Shown here: positions 35,809-46,561 of the stretch, in pieces | Layout: each line of letters begins with the position of its first letter | Numbering within the stretch: position 1 is the stretch's first letter | Source: Ignelater luminosus | Lineage: Eukaryota > Arthropoda > Insecta > Coleoptera > Elateridae | DNA length: 64,000 nucleotides | Assembly: GCA_011009095.1 (NCBI GenBank) | Contig: VTPC01090440.1 | Coordinates: forward strand, 124,001-188,000 | Direction: 5' to 3' | Translations under genes and position numbers: made by a program | Notes under the pieces: generated by a model | The model's database searches: none | The model's input: only the letters and a program-made list of their open reading frames with translations | What the model was told of the DNA's origin: nothing

Positions 35809-35900
35809 TGAACATCTGTAATCGTAATCGCATTGATCACACTGGAAATGTTTCTCGCCAGTGTGAATCCGCACATGTCAGAACAAAAAAGTTTTAAAGT

Positions 35901-36927
35901 TCGCATACCTGAAGAATTTTGTAGACTTTTTCTGAATGTTAGTAGGAATACTGACTTTCGACATCTGGAAACATGCTATATATAATTTCGTATTTCATAT
36001 TTTCATTATCAGTATCAACAGGTGTTGATAGTATAGGTATAGTACAATAAATACATCAAAGTTTATTTGGTCCATTAATCATAACAAAATTTTTGGTTTA
36101 TAATAAACTATTTAATAAAGAAAAATACAAAATATTGTAAAGACAAGGAACAAGAATATCAATCTTTCCCATAAAACGCACCTCGTGGTTTTTCACTGTT
36201 GTTGTTATTTGTCTAACAAGGACCTATTTATATTTGACTTTTTTTAATCTAATGAAAGCTTGAATAGAGAACGTGCATGTGACCTACCCTGGGGTTACTA
36301 TTTGTCTCTTTCTTATTAATTAAAAACCATGTTTATCATCCTTTACTCATCTCTAGGTTATTTTAATTTATTAATATGTTCAATACTTCAATTAATAAAG
36401 ATAGAAGAAATGGTTTATAATTGATAAGAAAGGGGTAGATTGTTGTGCCCCCAAGATGCATGTCGTCTATTGCTGATCCCTTGGAGGAATAATCATAAAT
36501 TGAGGTTAAAAATAGCGCGAAATTTAAAATACATATGGCTGACAATCTTTGAAAATCGATGAACTAAGATCATAATACTTTCTATAGTTTTCATTATTGC
36601 AAACTTTTCATGATTAACATTAACAATTTGATGTGTTTTAAACCTAAAATGTTCTCAACACAAACAAATGCACATAAACTGTATAAACTAAGTGCCTGTT
36701 TAGAAGCGAGCATCATTCTCTACATCTCCAACAATTCACAATTATAGCTATCTCACTAAAACTTATTTGAAACTACTGTAAACTATAGTATTTCTGTTTA
36801 TTATTTAAAATTGTAATGAACTGGAAACAAACATCACAGATACAAAATAAGAAAGCTAAAATAAGCTTCTTGCACCAATGTTTATATTCTTTTTTAAGTT
36901 TCATACACTTTTAAGATAACAAACAAT
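35901..36927. other. Non-coding DNA, 3' side of the zinc-finger gene
   Basis: No gene recognised. The right part must contain the 3' untranslated region of the minus-strand zinc-finger gene. Confidence 0.4.
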
Positions 36928-38325
36928 TTATGTTACTTCTGATTTCTCACCACTATGAACACGCATACTGTGTCTTTGCAAGTCACGTTTCTGGGTACAT
37001 TTATAATTACAAAGTTCACACTCAATACGTTTCTCGCCACTATGAACACGCATGTGCAATAATAAACTGTATTTCCGAGCGCCTTTATAATTACATAATT
37101 GACATCCAAAAGGCTTCTCACCACTATGAATAAGTATATGTTTGTCTAAAGTATCTTTTCGTGAACATCTATAATCGCATATTTTACATCCAAAAGGTTT
37201 TTCTCCGCTATGAACATGCATGTGTCTTCGTAAGCGGCTTTCTAGTGTGCATGTATAATTACATATTTTACACTTGAAAGGTTTATCCTCACCAGTATGA
37301 ATATGCATATGTGATTTTAAATTCGTTTTTTCGTACGCATTTATAATTGCATATATTACACTGAAAAGGTCTCTCACCACTATGAACAAGCATATGTGAT
37401 TGTAAACTACTTTGCTGTGCGCATTTATAACTACAAACGCTACATTGAAAAGGCTTCTCGCCACTATGAATCCGTAGATGTTTTTGTAAATCAATTTTTT
37501 GTATACACTTGTAATCACATACTTTACATTGAAAAGGTTTCTCTCCTGTGTGGACACGCATATGAGTTTGCACATTTGCTTTTCTTGTACTTCTGTAAGT
37601 ACATATTTTACATTGAAAAGGCTTTTCACCACTATGTACACGCATGTGTGTCGTTAAGTGAATTCTCTGCCTGAATTTACAGTCACATATTTTGCACTGA
37701 AAATCTTTTTCACCACTATGAATGTAGATGTGTCTCTCTAAACTATCTTTCCGTGTAGATTTAAAATCACATATTTTACATTCAAAAATTTTTTCACTGT
37801 TATGAACGCGTATATGTCTTTTTAAATGATTTTTCTGAGTAAATTTACTATTACATATTTTACATTCAAAAGGTTTTTCGCCACTGTGAACTGTCATATG
37901 TGTTTTCAAGTGAATTTTCTGAGTAAATTTATTACCACATAGTTTGCACTCGAAAGGTTTCTCACCACTATGAATATAGATATGTCTTGTCAAGCTATCT
38001 TTCCGTGTACATTTATAACCACATATTTTACATTCAAATGGTTTGTCTATATTACAAAAAGGCATGCATGTTTCTAAATTAACTTTCTTTATATCTTGGA
38101 ATGATATATCTTTTGAAGATTCCAGCAAGTCTGTTTGATCTCGCTTAATAACGATTAGTTCATTTTGTATGTTTACAAAGGGGTTTTTGGTATCTATAAA
38201 AGACAAAATTAGTTTTGGTAAAATACACCATTATGTAAACGTAAATAGGTACCTGATGAGGAAGAACCCTCTTCGTGTTTAGCATAAAATAAATGTGGGG
38301 TTTTACAGTCTTTATTATCTTCCAT
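36928..38325 (-). CDS. C2H2 zinc-finger protein, 13 fingers, one frameshift
   Basis: Two coding exons: 38325-38253 (ATG GAA GAT AAT, ending phase 1) and 38193-36928. The product begins MEDNKDCKTPHLFYAK and, after a short acidic/basic leader, has 13 C2H2 fingers of the type FxCKICxYKCxxKxxLxxHMRVHSGEKP, i.e. a probable DNA-binding nuclear protein with no other domain. After finger 8 the frame closes at 37289; the next frame carries fingers 9 (end) to 13 and stops at 36928. The break coincides with a run of six T (37326-37331): five would restore one frame of 445 residues. The linker after finger 9 has an extra Asp (TGEDKPF). A paralogue with the same 73-nt first exon lies at 42106. Confidence 0.88.
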
Positions 38326-39084
38326 TTGGAATACTGTACGGATATTATTATTGATTGTACATGTTGCGAGTTTTAATTTTATCTCAAAATTTGCCCATTC
38401 AAATACGTATTTCTATGATTTCTATTGAGGTTGTGGTTAAAATCAGTGTTGCCATATGGAGAATGAGAAAGATACCAGGATCTGGCACTTGATAAGCACA
38501 AGTCGCAGTTTCTTATTAGTTTAAACATCTCGATAGATATTTACCTTACCGGTAAAACTAGATGTAAAAGATTAGCTTGACACGTTTGACAAATGTTTGT
38601 TCTTAAAAGTTCAACTTGTGCTGTGGCTGTATTATAAGAATATTACAATATACAGCGTGTCCAAGATAAGGATGCACAGCATGGGGGATCTTCGAAACAG
38701 TACGAGATACATGGGATGAAAGTTGGCTATTTATAGGACCTTTTTGTTGGCGTTTGCAAAATTTAGATATCTTGGATAGTCTCTGAGAAATTAAAAAAGA
38801 AGTAGATTTCTCGATTTTTGTTTATTTTTTCTTTCATTTATTTGAAGGGATATCGGAAAACTAAAACCACTTTTTATGCTCTATTAAAATACGCTAGTGA
38901 AATTTCTGTACAACGTTTCGGTTTCGAGTGACCATCATCAACATCATTTTTTAAAATAGGCGGAAAAACAATTGAAAATTGTTTTGTATAGCTCTTGTCA
39001 CGATTCTAATGATGTAAACATGATGGGGTCATAAAAAATATTCAGAACCTCAAGTAAGTAAGTATTTACTGCCACACCTAACAA
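38326..39084. other. Intergenic DNA upstream of the zinc-finger gene
   Basis: Contains the presumed minus-strand promoter (not recognisable) and an end-like ATACAGCGTGTCC block near 38651. The segment 39020-39084 is shared with 10730-10800. Confidence 0.4.
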
Positions 39085-42000
39085 TTTATTTATTTACAAC
39101 TTGAAACAATCTTTTCACTACCATGAACAAGAATGTGATTTCGCAAGTAGCTTTTTTGAGTGAATTTATGAGCACAATTTAGAGATAGTTAAACTGCTGC
39201 TTTTCAATAACAAGTATAATTGCAAGTACTAACTGATAAATAGCTGTGATTGCTACCTGTGATTCCGTACGGGCTATAACTAACAATAATAATTACCGAC
39301 ATGCTAAAGACTTGTAATTTTTAATACAAGATGAAGGTTTTATGAAATCTTTTGAGAAATTAACTCCGTATGGAAAGCCATAGAAGGTGAATTACAACAG
39401 AAGCGGTTCAGATGTTTTGCACATACAATTAATTTAATAGTAAATGATGCTGTAACACATGAACCAATTCAAATAGCACTAAGCAAGATAAAGGTAATTA
39501 AAACAGTTCCAAAAAAATAGCGGCAAAACTCATCTCCTCGAACTGCTGCAAGACATAAAGATACAATGGAACTCTATAACTATATTATATGATGGAGTGA
39601 TTTGTTGAATTGGAAGAAGCAGTTATAGTTGCTATTGCTGTCTTACATGTTGATTTACCCATGTTAACAGAGAGCAAAAGGGAAATTATTAAACAATTAC
39701 AACAGATTTTAAAACCATTCGAGCATGTCACCACAACCATAAGTGGGGAACGTTACTGCACTGCTTCTTTAATAATTCCAATACTTAACGTAAATCAACT
39801 GATGCAAAACAGGATTCCATTAGAAAGTTAGTTATCGAAGCTGTGGCTTTAAAAGTGTCCCAAGTAGATACTGCAACAGTTGAAGACATTTCTGTCAGCA
39901 ATCCAGACAAAGACAGAAACCAATAAATTCTCAATCTCTTGTATTCCTTTAACAAACAAGTGGCTGAGGAACATCGACATTACCAGTCATAATAAGAGTG
40001 CAAAGATATTTACAAGATCCAGTAATTTCAAGGCATCAAGATCCTTTGTCATGGTGGAGTGCAAATAAAATAGCTTTCCTCCATCTTACCCTGTTAGCTC
40101 AAGAATGCTTGTGTTGCTTAGCGTCTTCAGTTCTCTGTGAAGGTTTATTTTCAAAACCAGGGCAAGTTCTTTCTGAACGTAAAACTAGGTTGGGAGAAAA
40201 TAAAACTAAAATGATATTATTTTTAAATAGTAATATGAAATTATAAATGCTTGTGTAATGGAAACTGAGGACTACTTGGACATGAGTATATTAGAGCAAG
40301 GTAATTTGTACTTTTCTGATACAAGATATAAAGCTTTATCACTTCTTCAACATTAATGGTAGAATGCTAAACGGCTAGTACCATTTATGGGAAAGAAGTA
40401 AAAACTTTGTCTGGTATCTAAATAACACCAATTACTTACTATGGACTAATAGACTCATGTCCATTAATTAGTTTCGGTCCCCTTAATCATTGTTTTTTTT
40501 TTCTTTTTCTAGTTTTATTAGTCTTATTAAAAGGATCTTTAATTTCTCATCTTGTTCAGTATTGTTTCATTAGTAATTTGTAGACTGTGAAAGAATATTT
40601 TTTGGGTATCAAGTTAGACACGATATAACAAAAATAAAAAGTGCAAGTGGAATATGCAAAGCAAATGAACATTAAAGACTTGTTATAATAGACTTTCAAT
40701 TAGTTATGACTTAATACTCATAAAACGTTTTTTTAAAGGCTAGTGATATGTATCAAATACAAATTAAAATACAAATCAATAAACAAATTATTAACGAAAA
40801 ATTACAATAACATTTCCCTCTAGCAACACTATAACCTAACTTCGACATCACGCCATCTATGTACAGTCAATGAAACGTTCTCGAGAAGAAATCTAGAATT
40901 TAGTATAAAATCACTACTTTCGTACCTATTAAATATTAGCCTAAACAGATATATATGTTGTTATATAGTCAAGGCCTAAACCGAAGCTATTAAAATAACC
41001 GTTAAAAGTAACGGCTACATTATATTTGTGACATCTCTAGATCACATATGTTACAGTGAAACGGTTTCTCGCTAGTATAAACATGTACGTGATTTTTAAA
41101 CACGATCAGTTTTCCATATAAATTGCGATCACATTACACTCAAAAGGTTTTTCATCATGGCTATTATCTACGATACAATCAAACGTTGATTTCTTCAGGC
41201 TTCACTCGCATCTGTTACAGCTTGTATTATAATCGGAAGTTTAATATCACTACCTTCTGGAATATACCTGAAAAACAAAATTATGAATACATTATTTACC
41301 TCCAAAAGGTTTCTCACCACTGTGAATACGTATATATCTTCGTAGGTTGGTCTTCTCTGTGCATTTATAGCTACATATTTTACACTCGAATGGTCTTCCA
41401 TCACTGTGAATGCGTATATGCTTTCATAAATTAGTCTTCTCTGTACATCTATAGCAACATATTTTACATTCGAATGGTTTCTCACCGCTATGAACAGGTG
41501 TATGTTTTTCAAAACTGTCTTTCCTTGTGCATTTGTAACAACATACCTTGATTCAAAGGGATTTTCCTCCTTATGAATCCACATATGTGTTTTTAACATG
41601 TTTTTCTCTCTCCATCTGTAGCCACATTTTATACATTTAACCGGCTTTTCGCCACTATGAACACGCTTGAAATTGCCACTTTGTATACTTTTATAATTAC
41701 ACATTTTGCACTCAAATTGTTTCTCTTCGCTATGAATTCGCATATGTATGTATAAACTACCTTTTTCTGTGCATTTATAATCGCATTTGAATGGCTTCAC
41801 GCCACTGTGAATAAGCATATGCCTTTGCAAATTGCTTTTGTCTTTGGTTTTATAGTTACATACTTTACACTCCAAGGATTTCTTGCTGTTGGGTTTTCGC
41901 AATTCGTTCTTTTCGGATTCTGTTTTTGTATTTGCATAATTTTGTGATGTAAATGTATTTTCAGAAAGCTCGCCGTAGTATCTGGGAAGAAACAAAATCA

Positions 42001-42106
42001 ATTTGTATGAAAGTCAAACTCGAAAGTGGTTACCTTTTAATGAAAACAGCTGTTCTTGCTTGGGAAAAGGTAAATATGGCATTTCACATCTTTTATTATC
42101 TTCCAT
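39085..42106 (-). pseudogene. C2H2 zinc-finger paralogue, disrupted and split by a hAT element
   Basis: Exon 1 (42106-42034, 73 nt) starts MEDNKRCEMPYLPFPK, paralogous to the gene at 38325. Exon 2 starts at 41981, but its finger frame does not match the exon 1 phase. Fingers follow: LECKVCNYKTKDKSNLQRHM, CDYKCTEKGSLYIHM, FECKMCNYKSIQSGNFK (shortened), KCIKCGYRWREKNMLKTHM. A missing base near 41566 shifts the frame; the next fingers (CCYKCTRKDSFEKH, CCYRCTEKTNL with an in-frame TGA, CSYKCTEKTNLRRY) are out of frame. A further finger at 41160-41040 (FHCNICD) is interrupted by the hAT element 39180-41039, and its second half (CAHKFTQKSYLRNHILVH) resumes at 39179-39110. Clearly non-functional. 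Confidence 0.88.
39180..41039 (+). mobile_element. hAT transposon copy inserted in a zinc-finger pseudogene
   Basis: Left end TAGAGATAGTTAAACTGC (39180), right end ...TATTTGTGACATCTCTA (41039); both begin with the hAT-type TAGAGATG. Transposase blocks: HTINLIVNDAVTHEPIQIA (about 39425), VLHVDLPMLTESKREIIKQL then ILKPFEHVTTTISGERY (39640-39760), and the dimerisation domain WWSANKIAFLHLTLLAQECL then GLFSKPGQVLSERKTRLGEN (40040-40205). Frameshifts separate them. Imperfect 8-bp flanks (ATGTGATC versus TTGTGCTC, read on the minus strand) fit an aged target duplication. Nucleotides 40560-40990 recur inverted at 45544-46010. Confidence 0.88.
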
Positions 42107-42304
42107 TTTTAGTACAGACTCCATTGCTAGTCTTATTAATTTAAAAATATAGAGAACAAAAGACGTAATAACGATCGTGGCTGTTCACTGACAAAATTGG
42201 ATGCCACAAAGTAGAGATGGTGGTAGAAACATTTTAACTAGAAATGATACAAATGTAAACTAGCTGCGATTTTTAACTTGCATACGGTAGCTGTTACTTT
42301 TTAC
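42107..42304. other. Short spacer with decayed TIR-like sequence
   Basis: AGTAGAGATGGTGGTAGAAAC near 42212 resembles a further decayed hAT end. Otherwise the upstream flank of the zinc-finger paralogue. Confidence 0.4.
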
Positions 42305-43031
42305 TGGAGATGGTACATACAAATATAATGAAGCCCCTACTTTTAACGATTATTTTAATAGTATCGAAAACTAATATTTAATAGGTACAAAAGTAGTGAT
42401 TTTATACTAAATTCTAGATTTCTCCCCGAGAACGTTTCCGTTGACTGTACATAGATGGCAGGATAGGGAAATGTTGTTATTGTAATTTTTCATTCATAAC
42501 TTCATTATTGATTTGTATTTGATACAATTCACTCGACTTTTAAAATATATTTTATAGTTATCAAGTCATCAACTAATTAAAAGTACATAATTATGTATAG
42601 TACGCCCCCTTTACGGGTCTCCTCTGAATGCTTGGGAATAGACAACACTTCTTACAATTTAGAGCCGGTTCTTCCTTAAAAAGTTCAACCCTTGTTAATT
42701 GGACCATAGTAATAAACAGATTCCAGATACATAAGGGGTCATAACACATCAATGGTTTGCATTATCAATAATTAAAATCTAATTATTTTTTAATTAGTAG
42801 AAGTTAGATTTACTTTTTATTGACCATTATTTACAATTAATATTTAATATTTTTCATCTACTATGCATAATTCTATTAATTGACTTTTCACCTAGGATAT
42901 AAGGTAGACAGATGTATAAAAAAGTTAATCAAACTCCAAATAATTAGAATTTTGTAGTAATTAACAAAGGACACGAATTCGAACTACTCTACAATTCTAA
43001 TTATTGAAAAGTAGCAGTTTAATCATCTTTA
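42305..43031 (-). mobile_element. hAT deletion derivative, about 730 bp
   Basis: Left end TGGAGATGGTACATACAAATATAATG is the B-type end of the local hAT family; right end TTGAAAAGTAGCAGTTTAA then TCATCTTTA is the A-type end. The order is thus inverted relative to the copy at 39180. Its internal 42710-42790 part matches the reverse complement of 10370-10420. No transposase coding remains. Confidence 0.7.
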
Positions 43032-43319
43032 TCCCAAAATAAGTTTGTTGAATATTCTTATAGGGAAGTGGCTCTAATATCTGCTAAGCACAGGAATTGG
43101 AAACACAAAGTGCAAGCTTGAGGCTACTCCTTGTGTTGATAAAGAAAAATCAATACAATTTTTGTTCTCTAAGTAGCTTAGTCAAGAAACATCCCAATAT
43201 TAATTGAAGATTTTTATCAAATTATTCATTCATTCTTCACTTATAGTTGGCAGCGGAATTCAAAGATGTAATATGCAGGGTATAAAGGAAATGGCGGAAA
43301 AAAAACTACAGTATACATA
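43032..43319. other. Non-coding spacer
   Basis: No gene or repeat end recognised. Confidence 0.35.
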
Positions 43320-44557
43320 AAGACTGTACACGATAAAATCTGGCCACTTTCAAATGATCATATAAAGAATAAAAAATCAGTCAAACCCATACCCAATTTT
43401 TATTTTGCACATATAAACTATACATGTTGTTTTAATTTTTTAAAGATAAACGACTAAATTCTCGAACCTTCTCCTTAACACTCATCATTAATGTTTGTAC
43501 ATTACTAAATTTGCTGCCAACCGTCACTTTTGTTTTGAAACCATCAAGTCTTTCGCTTCATTTTTACTGTATCTTAACTGATGTTTTATCAGAGCCCAAT
43601 ATTTGTCAACTGGGCGAAGCTCCAGACAGTTAGGTGAATTTATCGATTGTGATACAACTACCATAATATTGATTTTCATATCATTCCACGCAGATTTTCC
43701 ATATTGACAAGAAGTTAGATCTGGCCAGAATGCTCCAGACACTGTATGGCTTGTTATAAAATGGTAAAAGACGTTTTGCAAGACACTGCTTCACATAAAT
43801 TTCTTATTGTCCCCGTTGAAATGAAACTTGCCAGACTAAAACTTTTTTGGAAATTTTGAGAATTTTGTCTCCTTAAACCTATCTGGAACACTTGTTTTGT
43901 TTTGTGCTGCATAAAATTCCTGGCCAAGTAACCGTTGAAAGTTGACAACAACATACGTTTCATCGTCCATCACAACGCATCTGTGTTTTGTTAAAACTTA
44001 ATCATAAAGTTTGCCAGCTCTAGTTTTGGCGGTTTGATTTTGTTTATTTTTACTATTTGGTGCTGTTTGCACCTTGAAAACCTTTAATCCAGCTCTAGTT
44101 TTAACTTTTTGGACATAGGCTGCTGACTTGTTAATTTCTTAGCAACGTTACGTACTGACTAGTTTGGATTCCTTTTGAATATCTCTACAATCTTTTTATC
44201 TTTATTTAAACTTACTGGTCCCCGATCTTTTCCGCTGACACGTTTTCTTGCAATTGTCAGATTTTCTACAAATCGTTTTAAGACGCTAGATACAGTTGAT
44301 TTAGTTATATTTAGCTTTTTTACAATCTTCTGGTGCGATAATTGCAAATTTAAAAGATGTTTGGAAACAATTTTATTTCTCAAAACTTCTTCTTTTGATG
44401 GCAGCATTTTAATTATTTGTCAACTGACATGTGGTAATAACTAAATTGTAAATAATTGTTTTCAAGGCAACTAGGATCCAAATTTCAGCCCTCTATCTTG
44501 TCTATGTAAAAAAGTGTAGATGACCAAAGGTGGCTAGATTTTATCGTGTACAGTCTT
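43320..44557 (-). mobile_element. Tc1-like transposon, complete ends, dead transposase
   Basis: The ends AAGACTGTACACGATAAAATCT are inverted repeats at 43320 and 44557, flanked by TA on both sides (43318-43319, 44558-44559); total 1238 bp. On the minus strand the transposase begins MLPSKEEVLRNKIVSKHLLN (44407), with a helix-turn-helix (LSHQKIVKKLNITKSTVSSV) and a GKDRGPVSL AT-hook-like region. The catalytic part is broken into frames: WWTMKRMLLSTF (decayed D-D-E-T block), then FWPDLTSCQYGKSAW and NCLELRPVDKYWALIKHQL. The last two match the second Asp and the final acidic region of Tc1 relatives. Several stops and shifts make it inactive. Confidence 0.9.
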
Positions 44558-45039
44558 TAGTTTTTTTAATTTAACATACCTACTGTTTGTTTTAGGTAAA
44601 GAAAATTCAGCAATTACGTTTGTAAATACTTGTAAATATCTAGAATTTAGAAATCATTTTCTAAACTAAAATAAAAAGGTTTGGTTACTAATTTTGTTAA
44701 ATAATGGAATGAGATAACAAATCTCAAACCAGTTTTCAATTTTAAAAATGTCACTACTATTGTTTCTTTAATGGACAGTTTCAATGTTGTTTATAAATAT
44801 CTCCTATACTTTCTAATCAATTGAAAGACACTAAGCCAGTTAAACAATTTAATTCTGCGTCTTATAAACAATGTTAAGATGCCTACAATCAAAGCATACT
44901 TTTCTTTTTACTAATTCTAATAAATCTAGCTAGCACAGCTAATTTTTCTTTTTCAGTAATTTGTACTTTTATGTGTCAGTTTCTGTTGCTATTTTCTTCT
45001 TTAAACAAATAAATAAACATATTCAACATTTTCTACATC
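44558..45039. other. Non-coding DNA
   Basis: No gene or clear repeat recognised. Confidence 0.35.
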
Positions 45040-45455
45040 CGTGTTATTTACAGCTACTATGGTTTGGCAAATCTCTGTCTTCTATTTTGCCAACGTGGAA
45101 CACTATCACCAGCAGCTTTAGAAGTTGGTGGATGGTGGTGCTGTAGATTGTCATGGCAAATTTCTTGAAGGAACTGCTTCCTTTTTCGAGACGAGTTCTT
45201 ACATCAACGCTTACACATTTATGAGGTGGTTTATTCTCTAATGTGACCAAAACAACTGTTTACTTTTGTGTTATTTCAAGGCAATTACTTACCCAGCAGC
45301 AAGAATCCTCATCCCTAAAATGCAAGAAAAATGCATATACTGAGTAGGTTGCTTTCCCATCAACAGCTGGTAAATAGCTTCTTTTCCCCAGGCTTTCCTC
45401 GCATCTATGATTTCTTTTATGCCTTATTTATCTATTATGTCAACATAACCTGAAA
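45040..45455 (-). mobile_element. Second THAP-like coding repeat, inverted copy
   Basis: On the minus strand this aligns with 9718-10190: TCAGGTTATGTTGACATAAT, AATGCATTTTTCTTGCATTT, GGATGAGGATTCTTGCTGCT and the coding part LENKPPHKC then VRTRLEKGSSSFKKFAMT; in the other frame EAVPSRNLP is present. Both copies abut a TAGAGATGGT hAT end on the same side, so the THAP segment and hAT end moved or were duplicated together. Confidence 0.6.
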
Positions 45456-46010
45456 TAGAGATGGTTAAACTGATACTTTTCGATAACAGGTATAATTATA
45501 ATGGGATAACTGGTAGTAACCGATAATGATAAATAGCCGTGATTAGAGATAGTACAAATATAATGTAGTTGCTACTTTTAACGATGATTTTAATAGCTTT
45601 AGTTTAGGCCAAAACAGCCAAAGTTTGGGCTAATAATCCTAATAATAATTAATAGGTACGAAAGTAGGAAAACAGTGATTTTATACAAAACTCTAGAAGA
45701 TTTCGTCTCAAAAACGTTTGATTGATTGTACATAGATGGCGCGATGTTGAACCTATCTATAGCGTTCCTAGAAGGACTATCTCGTTAAATGTTATTTGTA
45801 AATTTTTATTTTGATTATTGATTTGTATTTTTAATTTGTATTTGATACAAATTACTACTTTTAAAAAATATTTTATAAATATCAAGTTATAACTAATTGG
45901 AGGTGTATATAACAAGTCTTTGAAGTGAATTTGCATATTCCGCTTGCATTTTTTATTTTTGTTATATCGTTGTATCGTAACTTTATACCCAGAACATATC
46001 TTTCCAGTCT
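45456..46010 (+). mobile_element. Two hAT end fragments in series
   Basis: An A-type end (TAGAGATGGTTAAACTGATAC) starts at 45456 and a B-type end (TAGAGATAGTACAAATATAA) at 45544. The sequence from 45544 to about 46010 matches the reverse complement of 41039-40560 in the hAT copy, including ATGTACAGTCAATGAAACGT-type sequence and CGCTTGCATTTTTTATTTTT. No coding sequence. Confidence 0.7.
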
Positions 46011-46561
46011 ACAAATCACTTAATGAAATAATAATGAACAAGATGAGAATAAAAAGCACACTTTTAATCAGGTACAAATTTATTACAAATAGAAAAAAAC
46101 TAGAAAAAGAAAACGAAAGAACACAAACAATGTTGATGAATAGAGGGACTGGACATGGGTCTATTAGTGCACACTCAGTATATTTTGGAAGATGAAAAGA
46201 CAACAGCTTCGATAAAGTTTACTACCACTGACATTTAAAAAACGTTTTATTTTACTCAAAAGAAAAAAAAGCTAATTAGAATAAAGATTCAATATTATAG
46301 CTTTTTATTCTGACGTCAAACAACACAAAAGGTTTCTAAGTTTTTTTTTCATTTCTTTAAATTAACTGAAACGCAGTTGTGCCTAAGGAGATTTTGAAAA
46401 GAAATGGAGAACTCTTCAAGTCCTCGGTTACGAATAGATCCTGCGATCTTCTTGTAATAGTCAGATGCTTAACTATCAGAGCTGCCTCTTAATTGATATA
46501 TTAAAATACTTATCACTAAAGCTCAGATTTATAGGCAAAGAATCAGTTCGAAATATGCGTA
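46011..46561. other. Non-coding DNA with a tRNA-like scrap
   Basis: The complement of about 46405-46495 reads like a decayed tRNA or tRNA-derived SINE (GAGGCAGCTCTGATAGTTAAG). It lacks a convincing B box, so I do not call a tRNA gene. Confidence 0.3.

Larger units (their letters stand above)
35029..35900 (-). pseudogene. C2H2 zinc-finger pseudogene with two MITE insertions
   Basis: Minus-strand fragments show HMCIHNSEKPFECSVCNHKY (about 35180-35095), a GEK.F..C linker block (about 35320-35240), another finger (35620-35526) and a last one (35900-35817) with ISGEKHFQCDQ-type sequence. Fingers are in different frames and the ORF is closed. Two insertions split it: 35312-35523 (TA duplication) and 35645-35808 (TGAACATC duplication). 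Removing each restores continuous finger sequence. It is a decayed member of the neighbouring zinc-finger family. Confidence 0.8.

Noticed and set aside
36928..37674. Frames on the other strand and in other phases across the zinc-finger gene
   Set aside because: Shadows of the repeated finger codons. Only the minus-strand frames with intact C2H2 spacing are real.
41195..41290. Separate coding exon reading YIPEGSDIKLPIIIQAVTDA on the minus strand
   Set aside because: It follows an acceptor-like TTTTTCAG, but the only nearby donor is 38 nt away in the wrong phase, and it lies in a frame already shifted relative to the fingers.
45944..46195. 83-codon plus-strand frame
   Set aside because: It starts within a hAT end fragment, is low in complexity and resembles no protein family.
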